Part shown: one piece after another, positions 50,807-59,275 of the stretch
Numbering within the stretch: position 1 is the stretch's first letter
Layout: each line of letters starts with the position of its first letter
Assembly (NCBI RefSeq): GCF_002257705.1
Contig: NZ_LSLK01000059.1
Coordinates: 452,763 to 516,762, forward strand
Length of the DNA stretch: 64,000 nucleotides
Direction of reading: 5' to 3'
Origin: Sporomusa silvacetica DSM 10669
GTDB taxonomy: Bacteria; Bacillota; Negativicutes; Sporomusales; Sporomusaceae
Notes under the pieces: model-generated
Databases searched by the model: none
The model's input: the letters and a program-made list of their open reading frames with translations, nothing else
Told to the model about the DNA's origin: nothing
Program-made: the position numbers and the translations under genes

Positions 50807-51677
50807 CCAAGCGTCCCTCCTTCTGTTCCCGAACTTTGTCACAGTGGCTGCTGTCTGAACAAAGGTGAATTTTTTTACCACTGCGTTCATCATAAATCTC
50901 ATTCATATAGGTATCGATCGCACCGCAGCGTACACAAGCACGTCCAGTAAAGTCCTCTACCCGAAACCGGTGATCTTCAAATTCCATAGGTTCTACCCGG
51001 GTATGAGGCGGTACCGCATAAATACGTTTTTCCCGCCCGGCACCAAAAAGAAACAGGGTATCAGCCATGTTTAACTTGGGCACATCCCAGCGGGGAATGG
51101 GGGAAGGATCAATCAGATAGCGGTGGTTAACCAACGACGGATACCTTGCACCAATCGTGATTTCTCCCCATTTTACAATATCCTCATAGAGGAAAACCCA
51201 CATACGGCTATAGTCCATTTCCGCATGCATCTCCTGTGCCTTTGCCATACTAGCTTCCACAAACCGCAGCGGTTCAGGTATCGGAACCTGCAGCACAACA
51301 ATCTGATTCTCATCCATAGGTTCTTCTGGAATACGGTGGCGCGTCTGCAGGATGGTAGCTTCCAGGGTATTGAAAGTAGTCTTGACGCCGGTGGTTTTGG
51401 TTATGAGATTACGGATATTCACGGCATTAACACCACCGTCACAGCCCTGGTCAATCACCTTGAGTATGTCATCTTGACCAATAATCGCCATTGTGACCTG
51501 CAGACCGCCAGTCCCCCAGCCCCGGGCAATCGGCAGTTCAGGTGAAGCGAAGGGCACCTGATACCCCGGTATGGCTACTGCCTTTAATGTCTTACGTCGT
51601 ATTTCCCGCTTAGTGTTCTCATCTAAAAAGGCAAAATTATAGCCTGTATTTCGCTTACTCTGCCTGATGTTGAGCAT
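50793..51677 (-). CDS. phnJ: C-P lyase catalytic subunit PhnJ (radical SAM)
   Basis: A 294-aa enzyme that cleaves the C-P bond of ribose 1-methylphosphonate 5-phosphate. It contains YQVPFASPELPIARGWGTGG and GCDGGVNAVNIRNLITKTTG. The unusual iron-sulfur Cys set is complete: CVRC, 21 residues, C, 5 residues, C (ACVRCGAIDTYMNEIY ... LCSDSSHCDK), matching the C-x2-C-x21-C-x5-C spacing of known PhnJ. It overlaps phnI by 23 bases and phnK by 14. Confidence 0.96.
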   Translation of the reverse strand: MLNIRQSKRNTGYNFAFLDENTKREIRRKTLKAVAIPGYQVPFASPELPIARGWGTGGLQVTMAIIGQDDILKVIDQGCDGGVNAVNIRNLITKTTGVKTTFNTLEATILQTRHRIPEEPMDENQIVVLQVPIPEPLRFVEASMAKAQEMHAEMDYSRMWVFLYEDIVKWGEITIGARYPSLVNHRYLIDPSPIPRWDVPKLNMADTLFLFGAGREKRIYAVPPHTRVEPMEFEDHRFRVEDFTGRACVRCGAIDTYMNEIYDERSGKKIHLCSDSSHCDKVREQKEGRLDVGK

Positions 51678-52761
51678 TGTCTGCCTCCTCCTTCAATTGC
51701 TGTGATCGTCGCAAGCGATCAAGCGTGGATTGAAAGGTTACATAGTGCGGTAGTTTCCAATGATAAACAAAACCTGAGGCTTCAATACCATCAATATGGT
51801 ACAGAACAAATTCCTCATCTTCGGCAGGAGCCTTATGCGGCGATGTACTGCGCGTAGAACGATCCAAAATGCCCATTGACATGGCCTTGAGTTCGTTATG
51901 CCCAAAACACAGACCATACCCAAGTGTAAGTTGTGGTTTTTTGGTCTTATCACCTTCTCCATATTGGGCAATAATCTCAGCTTCGGTAATCAGTATCCGG
52001 CCAACATAGAGTGGTTCCAGCCGCCCCGGACGCTGGATATATAACGGTACATAGCCCACCCGCAGTTCTCCGAGATAAGGATGAATATCGCCATAGCCCC
52101 TAATACAACTATAGGCCAAGGACATCATTGCCCCGGTTTCCCCCCTGGTCAGCGACTGTAGTTTGGCCGAACGCGCACTGGGAAAGGTAAGTGCCTGGCG
52201 GGTAATATCATAGACTTTCTCACTGGATTCCAGGCAAGTCAACACTCCCTCCTGGCGCAATAAGTCCACCACCTTTGGAAATGTGTCAGGCAGCCTCTCA
52301 GGCATTATTCCGACACCGGCCTTGCGTAATACTTGTTCCATCTGGGTCCGGTCTTCCGCAAGCAGGGAAAAATCAACTAAACGCTGCGTATAATCACGCG
52401 TGGGACCTAAAATCTGCCCCCCGGGAATTTCTTGAAAAGCTCCGGATATTCTACGTATCACCCGCATTTTTGTCGTATCAACAGCCAGTGAAATATAACG
52501 GCGCGGTTGCGTTGCACGATAGGCCCGCAAGATAAAGGAAGCTTCAATACTATCGCCCTCGGCTTGCTTGATTGCCAATGCGGCGATAGTAGGGGCATAG
52601 AGCGAGCCTTCTCCCATAACTTTATCAACAGCTAACCGCAGTTGATCACGGATTTGATCTACTCCCAACGGTTCGGATTTACCCTTTAAGCGAAAATACG
52701 CTAACAGCTTTTCCGTATTTAAAATGGCTTCCGAGCCTCCTGAAACTGCTACATATCCCAT
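51655..52761 (-). CDS. phnI: C-P lyase core subunit PhnI
   Basis: A 368-aa protein: MGYVAVSGGSEAILNTEKLL, VDKVMGEGSLYAPTIAALAI, ALTFPSARSAKLQSLTRGET and CFGHNELKAMSMGILD. In the known pathway PhnI with G, H and L links phosphonate to ATP, releasing adenine. I chose the ATG at 52761, which shares a base with the phnH stop (TAATG); six extra codons upstream lie in phnH. Confidence 0.95.
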   Translation of the reverse strand: MGYVAVSGGSEAILNTEKLLAYFRLKGKSEPLGVDQIRDQLRLAVDKVMGEGSLYAPTIAALAIKQAEGDSIEASFILRAYRATQPRRYISLAVDTTKMRVIRRISGAFQEIPGGQILGPTRDYTQRLVDFSLLAEDRTQMEQVLRKAGVGIMPERLPDTFPKVVDLLRQEGVLTCLESSEKVYDITRQALTFPSARSAKLQSLTRGETGAMMSLAYSCIRGYGDIHPYLGELRVGYVPLYIQRPGRLEPLYVGRILITEAEIIAQYGEGDKTKKPQLTLGYGLCFGHNELKAMSMGILDRSTRSTSPHKAPAEDEEFVLYHIDGIEASGFVYHWKLPHYVTFQSTLDRLRRSQQLKEEADNAQHQAE

Positions 52762-53360
52762 TAGGCCTCTGCCTCCCATCGCACTGTGCTAGACCGGGGA
52801 ATACAGGCTACATTGCCACAATCATCAGCATAAATCATATCAACACCCACCGGATATTCTTGATTCAGGCTGGCCATTATTTCCAGATTACTGTAATGCA
52901 TTCCCTCTATTACCAGCCGGGATGTCCCCGCTATTCCAGGTCCGGTCAGGTTTAGCGGTATACCATTACCCTGGACACAAAGGCGGTGAACCATGAAAAG
53001 AACAGTTGCACCTTTTTCCGGAGACAGAAGGGTACCACAGTTCACATCCTCCAATTCCGGTAATACCCTGTCAGCACAAGCGATGATAAATTCCGCGCCG
53101 TTTACCGGACAATTCCTGGCACCGGTATTAAGGGTAAGGTATTCAGAAATATCCTGACTATAGAGCGCCAAATGAAAATTAGTTTCGCTATCAAGCATGG
53201 TCAGGGCAATGGCCGCTGCTGCTTGATTCAGGCCTTGGGGCGGCTTACTATTCAGTTGACAAAGCGCATTGATTTTGCCGGGACGGGCCATGGCATCTAA
53301 GGTCTGGCGGTATATGCGCTGGGTATCAAATACTTTATCAAAGCTATGCTCAATCACCAT
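52761..53360 (-). CDS. phnH: C-P lyase core subunit PhnH
   Basis: A 199-aa protein with the family start FDKVFDTQRIYRQTLDAMAR, PGKINALCQL, then LLSPEKGATVLFMVHRL, LTGPGIAGTSRLVIEGM and YPVGVDMIYADDCGNVACIP. PhnH is a non-catalytic core subunit of the phosphonate-ribosylating complex. It directly follows phnG. Confidence 0.95.
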   Translation of the reverse strand: MVIEHSFDKVFDTQRIYRQTLDAMARPGKINALCQLNSKPPQGLNQAAAAIALTMLDSETNFHLALYSQDISEYLTLNTGARNCPVNGAEFIIACADRVLPELEDVNCGTLLSPEKGATVLFMVHRLCVQGNGIPLNLTGPGIAGTSRLVIEGMHYSNLEIMASLNQEYPVGVDMIYADDCGNVACIPRSSTVRWEAEA

Positions 53361-53777
53361 TTATCCCTCCATGATTGCGAATCGCACACGGGTTGCCGCA
53401 ATGAGTGACTCCTCTTGCTCATAATGTGCCAGGACCCGTTGCTCCTCCTTGGCGATCACCTTGCGAATCTCGCCTACCTCGGCCACACCGGCTAGTAATG
53501 CCGCATCAATAATCGCCGCACATAATGCCCGGATGTAGTCATCTTCCAGCGCCAAACCAAAACCAATTATGCCATCAATACTTACAGTTGCCTCAGTCAT
53601 AAGCACTTCCCCTACATAAAAGGGCGTGTGTCCAACACTATCCAATACCTGCATCATGGTCATACAGGTTTCCGGTTGTTGTAAAACCTTGATTTCATGC
53701 CTGTCAGCAATCATTTCAGCCAGCGATTGCCACACCGTAAGTTCTCCCTCGGCCAGTATTTCTCCAATATCCATCAT
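53361..53777 (-). CDS. phnG: C-P lyase core subunit PhnG
   Basis: A 138-aa protein: MMDIGEILAEGELTVWQSLA, KVLQQPETCMTMMQVLDSVG, FYVGEVLMTEATVSIDGIIG and GFALEDD-type GFGLALEDDYIRALCAAIID. It forms the core with PhnH, PhnI and PhnJ. ATG codons at 53777 and 53774 both follow GGGGTGAA; the longer frame to 53831 overlaps phnE and is rejected. Confidence 0.93.
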   Translation of the reverse strand: MMDIGEILAEGELTVWQSLAEMIADRHEIKVLQQPETCMTMMQVLDSVGHTPFYVGEVLMTEATVSIDGIIGFGLALEDDYIRALCAAIIDAALLAGVAEVGEIRKVIAKEEQRVLAHYEQEESLIAATRVRFAIMEG

Positions 53778-53787
53778 TTCACCCCGC

Positions 53788-54606
53788 TTACAGTATTTTA
53801 GCCCTGATGTAGGAAGAGACATAATCAACAAAAGTTACCATAACTAGCACAACGATAAGAATGGTTGTCATGTCCTCATACATAAAGAGACGCATACTTG
53901 TAATTAATTCAAACCCAATGCCGCCTGCCCCCACGATTCCCAAAATAGTGGCTGAACGGAAGTTGAGCTCCCAACGATACAGACACAAAGTCACGAAATC
54001 AGGCAATACCTGTGGTAAAATGGCATAGGTGATGACCTGCCATTTACTTGCTCCGGTAGCCTGCAATGCCTCTACCGGTCCATGGTCAATGTTTTCAATG
54101 GAGTCTGCCAAAAATTTGCCCAGCATCCCGACAGAATGAAAGGCAAGGGCTAAAACCCCTGGAAAAGGTCCTAAGCCTACGGCAGCAACAAAAATCAGAG
54201 CAAATATAATCTCCGAAATGGAACGGGTGGCATTTAAAATAAAGCGACTGCTATTATACAAAAAAACATTGGGAGAGGTATTGCGAGCAGCCAACAGACC
54301 GAAGGGAAGCGTAGCAAATATAGCCAGCGTTGTTCCCCAAATAGAAATTTGGATAGTTTCAATAGTCGGTTGGATCAGCCGCGGCAGTATACTTATATTG
54401 GGCGGCAACATCCGCCCGAGAATATCAATAATATTTGGTAGGCCTTTGGCCAGTTCCGCCACACTAAGATTCGTGCCATTAGCACTCCATATATAGATTC
54501 CAAGGCACGCGACAATAAGAGTCAGTTGCTTCAGCATCGACCCGGTACTCTTAAACCAGGGTATCGGCGGCTTAAGCAAAAAATAATTTGGCTTATGCGC
54601 GGGCAT
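53788..54606 (-). CDS. phnE: Phosphonate ABC transporter permease PhnE
   Basis: A 272-aa permease with about six membrane helices, IQISIWGTTLAIFATLPFGL in the first part, and the EAA-loop region VEALQATGASKWQVITYAIL, PQVLPDFVTL. It forms the inner-membrane channel for phosphonates together with PhnC and PhnD. The start overlaps phnC by 14 bases. Confidence 0.93.
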   Translation of the reverse strand: MPAHKPNYFLLKPPIPWFKSTGSMLKQLTLIVACLGIYIWSANGTNLSVAELAKGLPNIIDILGRMLPPNISILPRLIQPTIETIQISIWGTTLAIFATLPFGLLAARNTSPNVFLYNSSRFILNATRSISEIIFALIFVAAVGLGPFPGVLALAFHSVGMLGKFLADSIENIDHGPVEALQATGASKWQVITYAILPQVLPDFVTLCLYRWELNFRSATILGIVGAGGIGFELITSMRLFMYEDMTTILIVVLVMVTFVDYVSSYIRAKIL

Positions 54607-55375
54607 AACTCACCTGCTTATAGCAAATCTCCTCGTTCTCAGGCCCTGCCGCCATTCCGTAAATCTGCTCGACATCGCCCTCGGTCAGCAGGGTTGCGCT
54701 CTGGTCGAAAACAATGGCTCCCTCTCTGATGCCAACAATTCTTTCTGCATATTTGGTTGCAAGTTCAATATTATGCAGACTTACCACCACCGTTATCGCA
54801 TCCTGTTTATTAATTGTTTGCAGTATATCCAAAACCCGATCTGCCGATTTGGGATCTAAGCTGGCTACCGGTTCATCGGCCAGGACAATAGCCGGACATT
54901 GGGCTAACGCCCTGGCAATGCCTACACGCTGCTGCTGCCCACCGCTTAATTGATCGGCACGCTGATACGCTTTATGTTCTAATCCCACCCGCTGCAGACA
55001 ATGCAGCGCATAATCAATGTCCTGTTGGGAAAAAAATTTAAGACAGCTGGTAAATACGTTGGTGTGGGCCAAGCAGCCACATAGCACATTTTCTAAGACT
55101 GTTAGTCGTTTAACCAAGTTGAACTGCTGAAAAATCATGCCCACCTGGCGACGAACATTTTCAAGCTGCAGGGTTTCATGTACTGGAACACCATGGACAA
55201 CGACGGTACCTGCTGTTGGCTTTACAAGACCGTTGATACAACGCAATAATGTGGATTTACCTGCCCCGCTAGGTCCTAATAAGACCACAAATTCGCCTGT
55301 TTTTACTGCAAAATTTATATTTTTTAACGCTTTAGTCCCGGTGTACTCTTTGTACAAATTGCTAATCTCAATCAT
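54593..55375 (-). CDS. phnC: Phosphonate ABC transporter ATPase PhnC
   Basis: A 260-aa ATPase: Walker A LLGPSGAGKSTLLRCINGLV, MIFQQFNLVKRLTVLENVLC, signature LSGGQQQRVGIARALAQCPA, Walker B IVLADEPVASLDPKSADRVL and VVVSLHNIELA. The signature CLAHTNVFTSCLKFFSQQDI segment is typical of PhnC. The ATG at 55375 follows GAGGAGG. Confidence 0.94.
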   Translation of the reverse strand: MIEISNLYKEYTGTKALKNINFAVKTGEFVVLLGPSGAGKSTLLRCINGLVKPTAGTVVVHGVPVHETLQLENVRRQVGMIFQQFNLVKRLTVLENVLCGCLAHTNVFTSCLKFFSQQDIDYALHCLQRVGLEHKAYQRADQLSGGQQQRVGIARALAQCPAIVLADEPVASLDPKSADRVLDILQTINKQDAITVVVSLHNIELATKYAERIVGIREGAIVFDQSATLLTEGDVEQIYGMAAGPENEEICYKQVSYARA

Positions 55376-55408
55376 GGCGTACCTCCTCATTAATTACCCG
55401 GTCTCACT

Positions 55409-56317
55409 TTATTTCTTTGACAAATCCAGGTTGAGAATCTTGGCAGTCTCACGAATTACATTGTAATCAGCATCATTAGCCGGAGCATAGTCTTCTACCT
55501 TACCGCCATAAGCACTTAAAGCAGCTGGATCTTCTTTAGCGACTTCCAGAAAAGCCTGTTTAATCGTCCCCTTTAGCGTATCAGGCAAATCCTTACGCCA
55601 GGCCCAAACCGAGCCCGGAATAGGATCAGATTGGTAAATTATCTTAATGTCCTGGTCACTGATTAGGTTTTTTTCTTTCATATTGCTGTAAGTAATATCA
55701 TCCATTGAGGCTGCATCCACTTTATGGTTTTTTACCGCTAACGCCGCGGCATCATGCCCCCCTGCATAGACTACACTCTTGAAATCTTTATCTGGATCAA
55801 TGTCATTCTTTTTGTAGAAGGAGCGCGGAATCAAATTACCTGATGTTGAGGCCGGATCGACAAAAGCATAGGTGCGACCCTTGATATCAGCTAATTTTTC
55901 AATACCACTGTCAGGAGAAGTAATGACAAGGCTCTTATAGGAAGTACCTGAACCTTTGCGTTTCTCTACAGCATACGCTTCGGCATTGGCCTTGTCTGCA
56001 GCCAACACATAGGAAAACGGTCCAAAATAGGCAATGTCCAGTTTACCGCCCCGCATAGCTTCAATTACTCCTGAATAATCTGTGGCAACAAAAAGTTCTA
56101 CCGGCAACCCGGTCTTCTTCTCCAAATAGTTTGTGAGCGCTTTATAGGCTTCACGTGTTTTCTGAGCATCTTCGGCAGGAATTGCGCCGACGCGTAATAC
56201 CTTCATTTCTGGTACCGGCTGAGTAGTGTTTTTTGCGCCCGACCCACAACCTGCCATAACCACCGCCAGAACTAACAGACATAGACCAAGAAATAATCCA
56301 ACCTGTTGCTTTTTCAT
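55409..56317 (-). CDS. phnD: Phosphonate-binding lipoprotein PhnD
   Basis: A 302-aa binding protein with a lipobox (LLVLAVVMAGCGSGAK) and PhnD motifs LRVGAIPAEDAQKTREAYKA, LPVELFVATDYSGVIEAMRG, DIAYFGPFSYVLA and RTYAFVDPASTSGNLIPRSF. It captures phosphonates in the periplasm. The gene starts 18 bases after the phnF end, at an ATG following GAGGAGG. Confidence 0.94.
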   Translation of the reverse strand: MKKQQVGLFLGLCLLVLAVVMAGCGSGAKNTTQPVPEMKVLRVGAIPAEDAQKTREAYKALTNYLEKKTGLPVELFVATDYSGVIEAMRGGKLDIAYFGPFSYVLAADKANAEAYAVEKRKGSGTSYKSLVITSPDSGIEKLADIKGRTYAFVDPASTSGNLIPRSFYKKNDIDPDKDFKSVVYAGGHDAAALAVKNHKVDAASMDDITYSNMKEKNLISDQDIKIIYQSDPIPGSVWAWRKDLPDTLKGTIKQAFLEVAKEDPAALSAYGGKVEDYAPANDADYNVIRETAKILNLDLSKK

Positions 56318-56335
56318 CATAACCCTCCTCAATTT

Positions 56336-57061
56336 TCACCAAGCTATACTTAGTTTTGCAAGGTCGCCACGATAGCAAGAAAGATTATATTCAATCAGGA
56401 TATCATCCTGGGATTTTAGAACATTCTCCACCTTGATAACCGGCATATTACTCGGAATCTCTAATGCCAGTGCTTCTTCCTGGCTGGGGAAGCTAGCCCG
56501 CAGCGTAGACTTGACCCGCCGTGGATTGATACCATATTGCTCAATAAGTAATGATAACGTTTGGAAATCGCTAATGCGGTCAAACAGGCCGGGAAAATAT
56601 TTTGCCGGCAGGAATACCTGAGACAGTAAAAATGGTTTGCCATTCACGAACCGTAGCACATGGATACAGTAAACCGACTCATCAGCCCCAAGTGCCAGCG
56701 CTTCTTTAACAACCGTTGGCGCAATCATCTCAACAGCCCGGAAAACTTTATTACTGGGTACTTTTCCGGCCTGCATAATATTTTCGGTAAAGCGATTTTT
56801 GGTAGACAACTGATATTCTATGGAATCTAAGGGGGCCTTAGCTACAAATGTCCCTTTGCCTTTGAGCCTATATAAAACCCCAATCCGGCATAGTTCATCG
56901 ATTGCCTGACGGATGGTATGGCGGTTAACCTGATTGGCTCTGCTCATTTCCATCTCTGTGGGGATTTGCTGCCCTTCTTTATAAAAGCCGGCTTCTATCT
57001 GTTGTTGAATACTACTCATTAACTGCCGGTAATAGGGGATACCATTTTCTCGATCAACCAT
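56336..57061 (-). CDS. phnF: PhnF-type GntR/UTRA repressor of the phosphonate operon
   Basis: A 241-aa protein with a GntR winged helix at about 1-75 (IPYYRQLMSSIQQQIEAGFY, QIPTEMEMSRANQVNRHTIR, RLKGKGTFVAKAPLD) and a UTRA domain ending DDILIEYNLSCYRGDLAKLS. It heads the phn operon as in many bacteria. A GTCTAGAC palindrome about 22 bases before its ATG matches the core bound by HutC/YvoA-type regulators. Confidence 0.88.
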   Translation of the reverse strand: MVDRENGIPYYRQLMSSIQQQIEAGFYKEGQQIPTEMEMSRANQVNRHTIRQAIDELCRIGVLYRLKGKGTFVAKAPLDSIEYQLSTKNRFTENIMQAGKVPSNKVFRAVEMIAPTVVKEALALGADESVYCIHVLRFVNGKPFLLSQVFLPAKYFPGLFDRISDFQTLSLLIEQYGINPRRVKSTLRASFPSQEEALALEIPSNMPVIKVENVLKSQDDILIEYNLSCYRGDLAKLSIAW

Positions 57062-57083
57062 GCTTGCACCCTCTCATCCGGAT

Positions 57084-57091
57084 GTCTAGAC
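57084..57091 (-). promoter_or_regulatory. Putative PhnF operator
   Basis: GTCTAGAC within ATGTCTAGACCTG lies just upstream of phnF. HutC/YvoA-subfamily regulators bind GGTCTAGACC-like sites, so autoregulation of the phn operon is likely; binding is inferred. Confidence 0.55.
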
Positions 57092-57100
57092 CTGTCCTGA

Positions 57101-57143
57101 ATATCATTTGTGCCGCTCTTAAAAAGAGCGGCACAAATGATAT
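57101..57143. repeat. 20-bp perfect inverted repeat upstream of phnF
   Basis: ATATCATTTGTGCCGCTCTT (57101-57120) and its exact complement (57124-57143) flank a 3-base loop. There is no T-run on the phnF side. It could be a protein-binding site or a transcribed hairpin in the phn leader; a terminator for the uxu operon already exists at 57269-57319. Confidence 0.65.
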
Positions 57144-57268
57144 ACTATATATTTTTAGGGATAAGGGAAAGGTTGTTTTATTTGTCTCTATTATGCCATA
57201 GTACACCTGGGCCTGTGTTAACCTAATGTTAAGTATTGGTTAATCTACTTCCATCCTTTATAATTGAT

Positions 57269-57319
57269 AAAAAGCAGGCGGTCGTTCCCCGCTTTTGGGG
57301 AAATCACCGCCTGCTTTTG
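57269..57319 (-). terminator. Terminator of the uxu operon
   Basis: AAAAGCAGGCGGT and ACCGCCTGCTTTT pair, with an inner CCCC/GGGG stem, followed by T on both strands. It lies about 70 bases past the uxuA stop. Confidence 0.85.
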
Positions 57320-57386
57320 CTTAAATATATTTACTTAGCTACTTTGGGGGATAGTTTCAAGATCGGCTTTAAAGTCAACACTATAT

Positions 57387-58478
57387 TTATACCGATGTAC
57401 CAGCATCTTTGGTACATCGGGCAATGGAATCCCACAGGCCATATAAATAGACTGCACCCAGTGCCCGGTCATAAAGACCATAGCCTGGCATGCCTACTTC
57501 ATCCCAAATCATCCTGCCATGGTCAGGACGCAAGGGGCCGGTAAAGCCAGCCTCATAGAGAGCCTTCATAATTGCATACATATCGAGTGATGAATCATCG
57601 GCCTTGTGGGCGGTTTCGCTAAATACGCCTGGCTCATAGATTTTTATATTACGCACATGGGCAAAGTGGAGACGACCCATTTTGGCAAAATGGCCAAAAA
57701 TCTCGGGGACATTATTGTTTGGATTGGCACCAAGCGAGCCGCTGCATAAGGCCAGGCCATTTGCTGGACTGTCAACAAGCTTCACAACACGCTCCAGATT
57801 AGCTTTGCTGGTCACAATCCGTGGCAACCCAAATACAGACCAGGGTGGATCATCCGGGTGAATCGCCATTTTGATACCACACTCTTCAGCGGTAGGGATA
57901 ATTCCCTCCAGAAAATATTTGAGATTGGCAAATAGCTTTTCTTCATTAATATCCTGGTATAAATCAAACAACTTCTTAATTGCAGCCAGACGTCCCTTTT
58001 CCCAACCGGGAAGTTCGAAGCCATTGGAACCCTTCTCCATATCTTCCACTAACTTAGTTGGTTCCAGATCTTTAATGACTTTTTCGTCATAAAACAAGGC
58101 GGTTGAACCATCAGGCAAAGTCTTGGCTAATTCAGTACGAGTCCAGTCAAACACAGGCATAAAATTATAGCACACAACTTCTACACCGGCTTTGGCCAAA
58201 TTCTTAAGCGTAAGGCAATAGTTCTCAATATAGCGATCCCTAGTGGGCAGACCAAGTTTAATGTCCTCGTGAACATTTACGCTCTCAACTGTCTTAAACA
58301 TCAGACCAGCGGCCTCAATTTCATTCTTAAGCTCCAGAATGTCTTCATACGGCCATACCTTACCGACCGGAATGTGATAGATGGCACTTACCACGTTTTT
58401 CATTCCTGGTATTTGGCGGATATAGCGGAGCGGAATTTTGTCAAGCTTATTACCATACCAGCGAAAGGACATCAGCAA
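57387..58478 (-). CDS. uxuA: Mannonate dehydratase
   Basis: A 363-aa enzyme that dehydrates D-mannonate to 2-keto-3-deoxygluconate in hexuronate catabolism. Family segments: MSFRWYGNKLDKIPLRYIRQ, GVEVVCYNFMPVFDWTRTEL, MAIHPDDPPWSVFGLPRIVT, LCSGSLGANPNNNVPEIF, FAHVRNIK and GPLRPDHGRMIWDE. The start is TTG at 58478 (MLMSFRWYG) after AAAGGAGG; an ATG two codons on (58472) is possible. It is the last gene of the uxuB-gntR-uxuA operon. Confidence 0.95.
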   Translation of the reverse strand: MLMSFRWYGNKLDKIPLRYIRQIPGMKNVVSAIYHIPVGKVWPYEDILELKNEIEAAGLMFKTVESVNVHEDIKLGLPTRDRYIENYCLTLKNLAKAGVEVVCYNFMPVFDWTRTELAKTLPDGSTALFYDEKVIKDLEPTKLVEDMEKGSNGFELPGWEKGRLAAIKKLFDLYQDINEEKLFANLKYFLEGIIPTAEECGIKMAIHPDDPPWSVFGLPRIVTSKANLERVVKLVDSPANGLALCSGSLGANPNNNVPEIFGHFAKMGRLHFAHVRNIKIYEPGVFSETAHKADDSSLDMYAIMKALYEAGFTGPLRPDHGRMIWDEVGMPGYGLYDRALGAVYLYGLWDSIARCTKDAGTSV

Positions 58479-58491
58479 AATTATTCCTCCT

Positions 58492-59208
58492 TTATTTTTG
58501 TGTCATGGTAAAGGTTTGTTGCTTACGCTGCAAAAAGTAATCACCATGAGCTTTTCTCAGATATTCCAAATCAATAAGTACTTTGTTTAGATGCAACTTA
58601 ATTGTTTTTATTCCCAGCTTGATGTCTTGCTCCTGAATCGCCTTGATAAGCGCTTGATGATGCTTAAGCAGTTGGTCCCATTGAAATTCTTTGGTCTTTA
58701 AGCTTAAGATTCTCACCCGATTATAATGAGCATTCATCAACTGCAACATTTCCCAGGTACGACTTTTTTTACAGCCCCTGAAAATAATAGCATGCATGGT
58801 TTCATCCAGTTCAAAAAACCGATAATAGTTTTTTTCACTAATACACAGGTTTTGCAGCGCCAAACAAGACTGTAACTGGAACAATTCTTCGGCCGGAAAA
58901 CAAGTACAAGCCTGCTGAATGACCTCATGCTCCAGGGTTTGCCTGACAAAGGTGGATTCCTCCACTTGGTCAGTATCAATCAGCGAAACATAGGTGCCCT
59001 TTTGAGGAATAATAGCTAATAGGTTTTCCTGCGCTAATTTAATAAAAGCTTCTCTCACCGGCGTCCGGCTGACCTTCAACTGACTGGCTACCTCTTGTTC
59101 TGAAATACTTTGCCCTGGAGGAAGCTCTAAATTAATAATGTTTACCTTCAGAAATCTATACACATACTCGCGAATCGATTCTTGCGGATTTTGCTCAATA
59201 ATCACCAA
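58492..59208 (-). CDS. GntR/FadR-type regulator of hexuronate genes
   Basis: A 238-aa protein with a GntR winged helix at about 15-78 (PPGQSISEQEVASQLKVSRT, PVREAFIKLAQENLLAIIPQ, KGTYVSLID) and an FCD effector domain with conserved metal/ligand residues (ELDETMHAIIF, MLQLMNAHYNRVR). Position between uxuB and uxuA suggests a UxuR/ExuR-like role. GGAGGAAA precedes the start. Confidence 0.85.
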   Translation of the reverse strand: MVIIEQNPQESIREYVYRFLKVNIINLELPPGQSISEQEVASQLKVSRTPVREAFIKLAQENLLAIIPQKGTYVSLIDTDQVEESTFVRQTLEHEVIQQACTCFPAEELFQLQSCLALQNLCISEKNYYRFFELDETMHAIIFRGCKKSRTWEMLQLMNAHYNRVRILSLKTKEFQWDQLLKHHQALIKAIQEQDIKLGIKTIKLHLNKVLIDLEYLRKAHGDYFLQRKQQTFTMTQK

Positions 59209-59275
59209 ATTTCCATTTCCTCCTTTCGGACTGACTCATACTAGCATATTTGAAAAAAAGCTTCTGTTTCCTATT

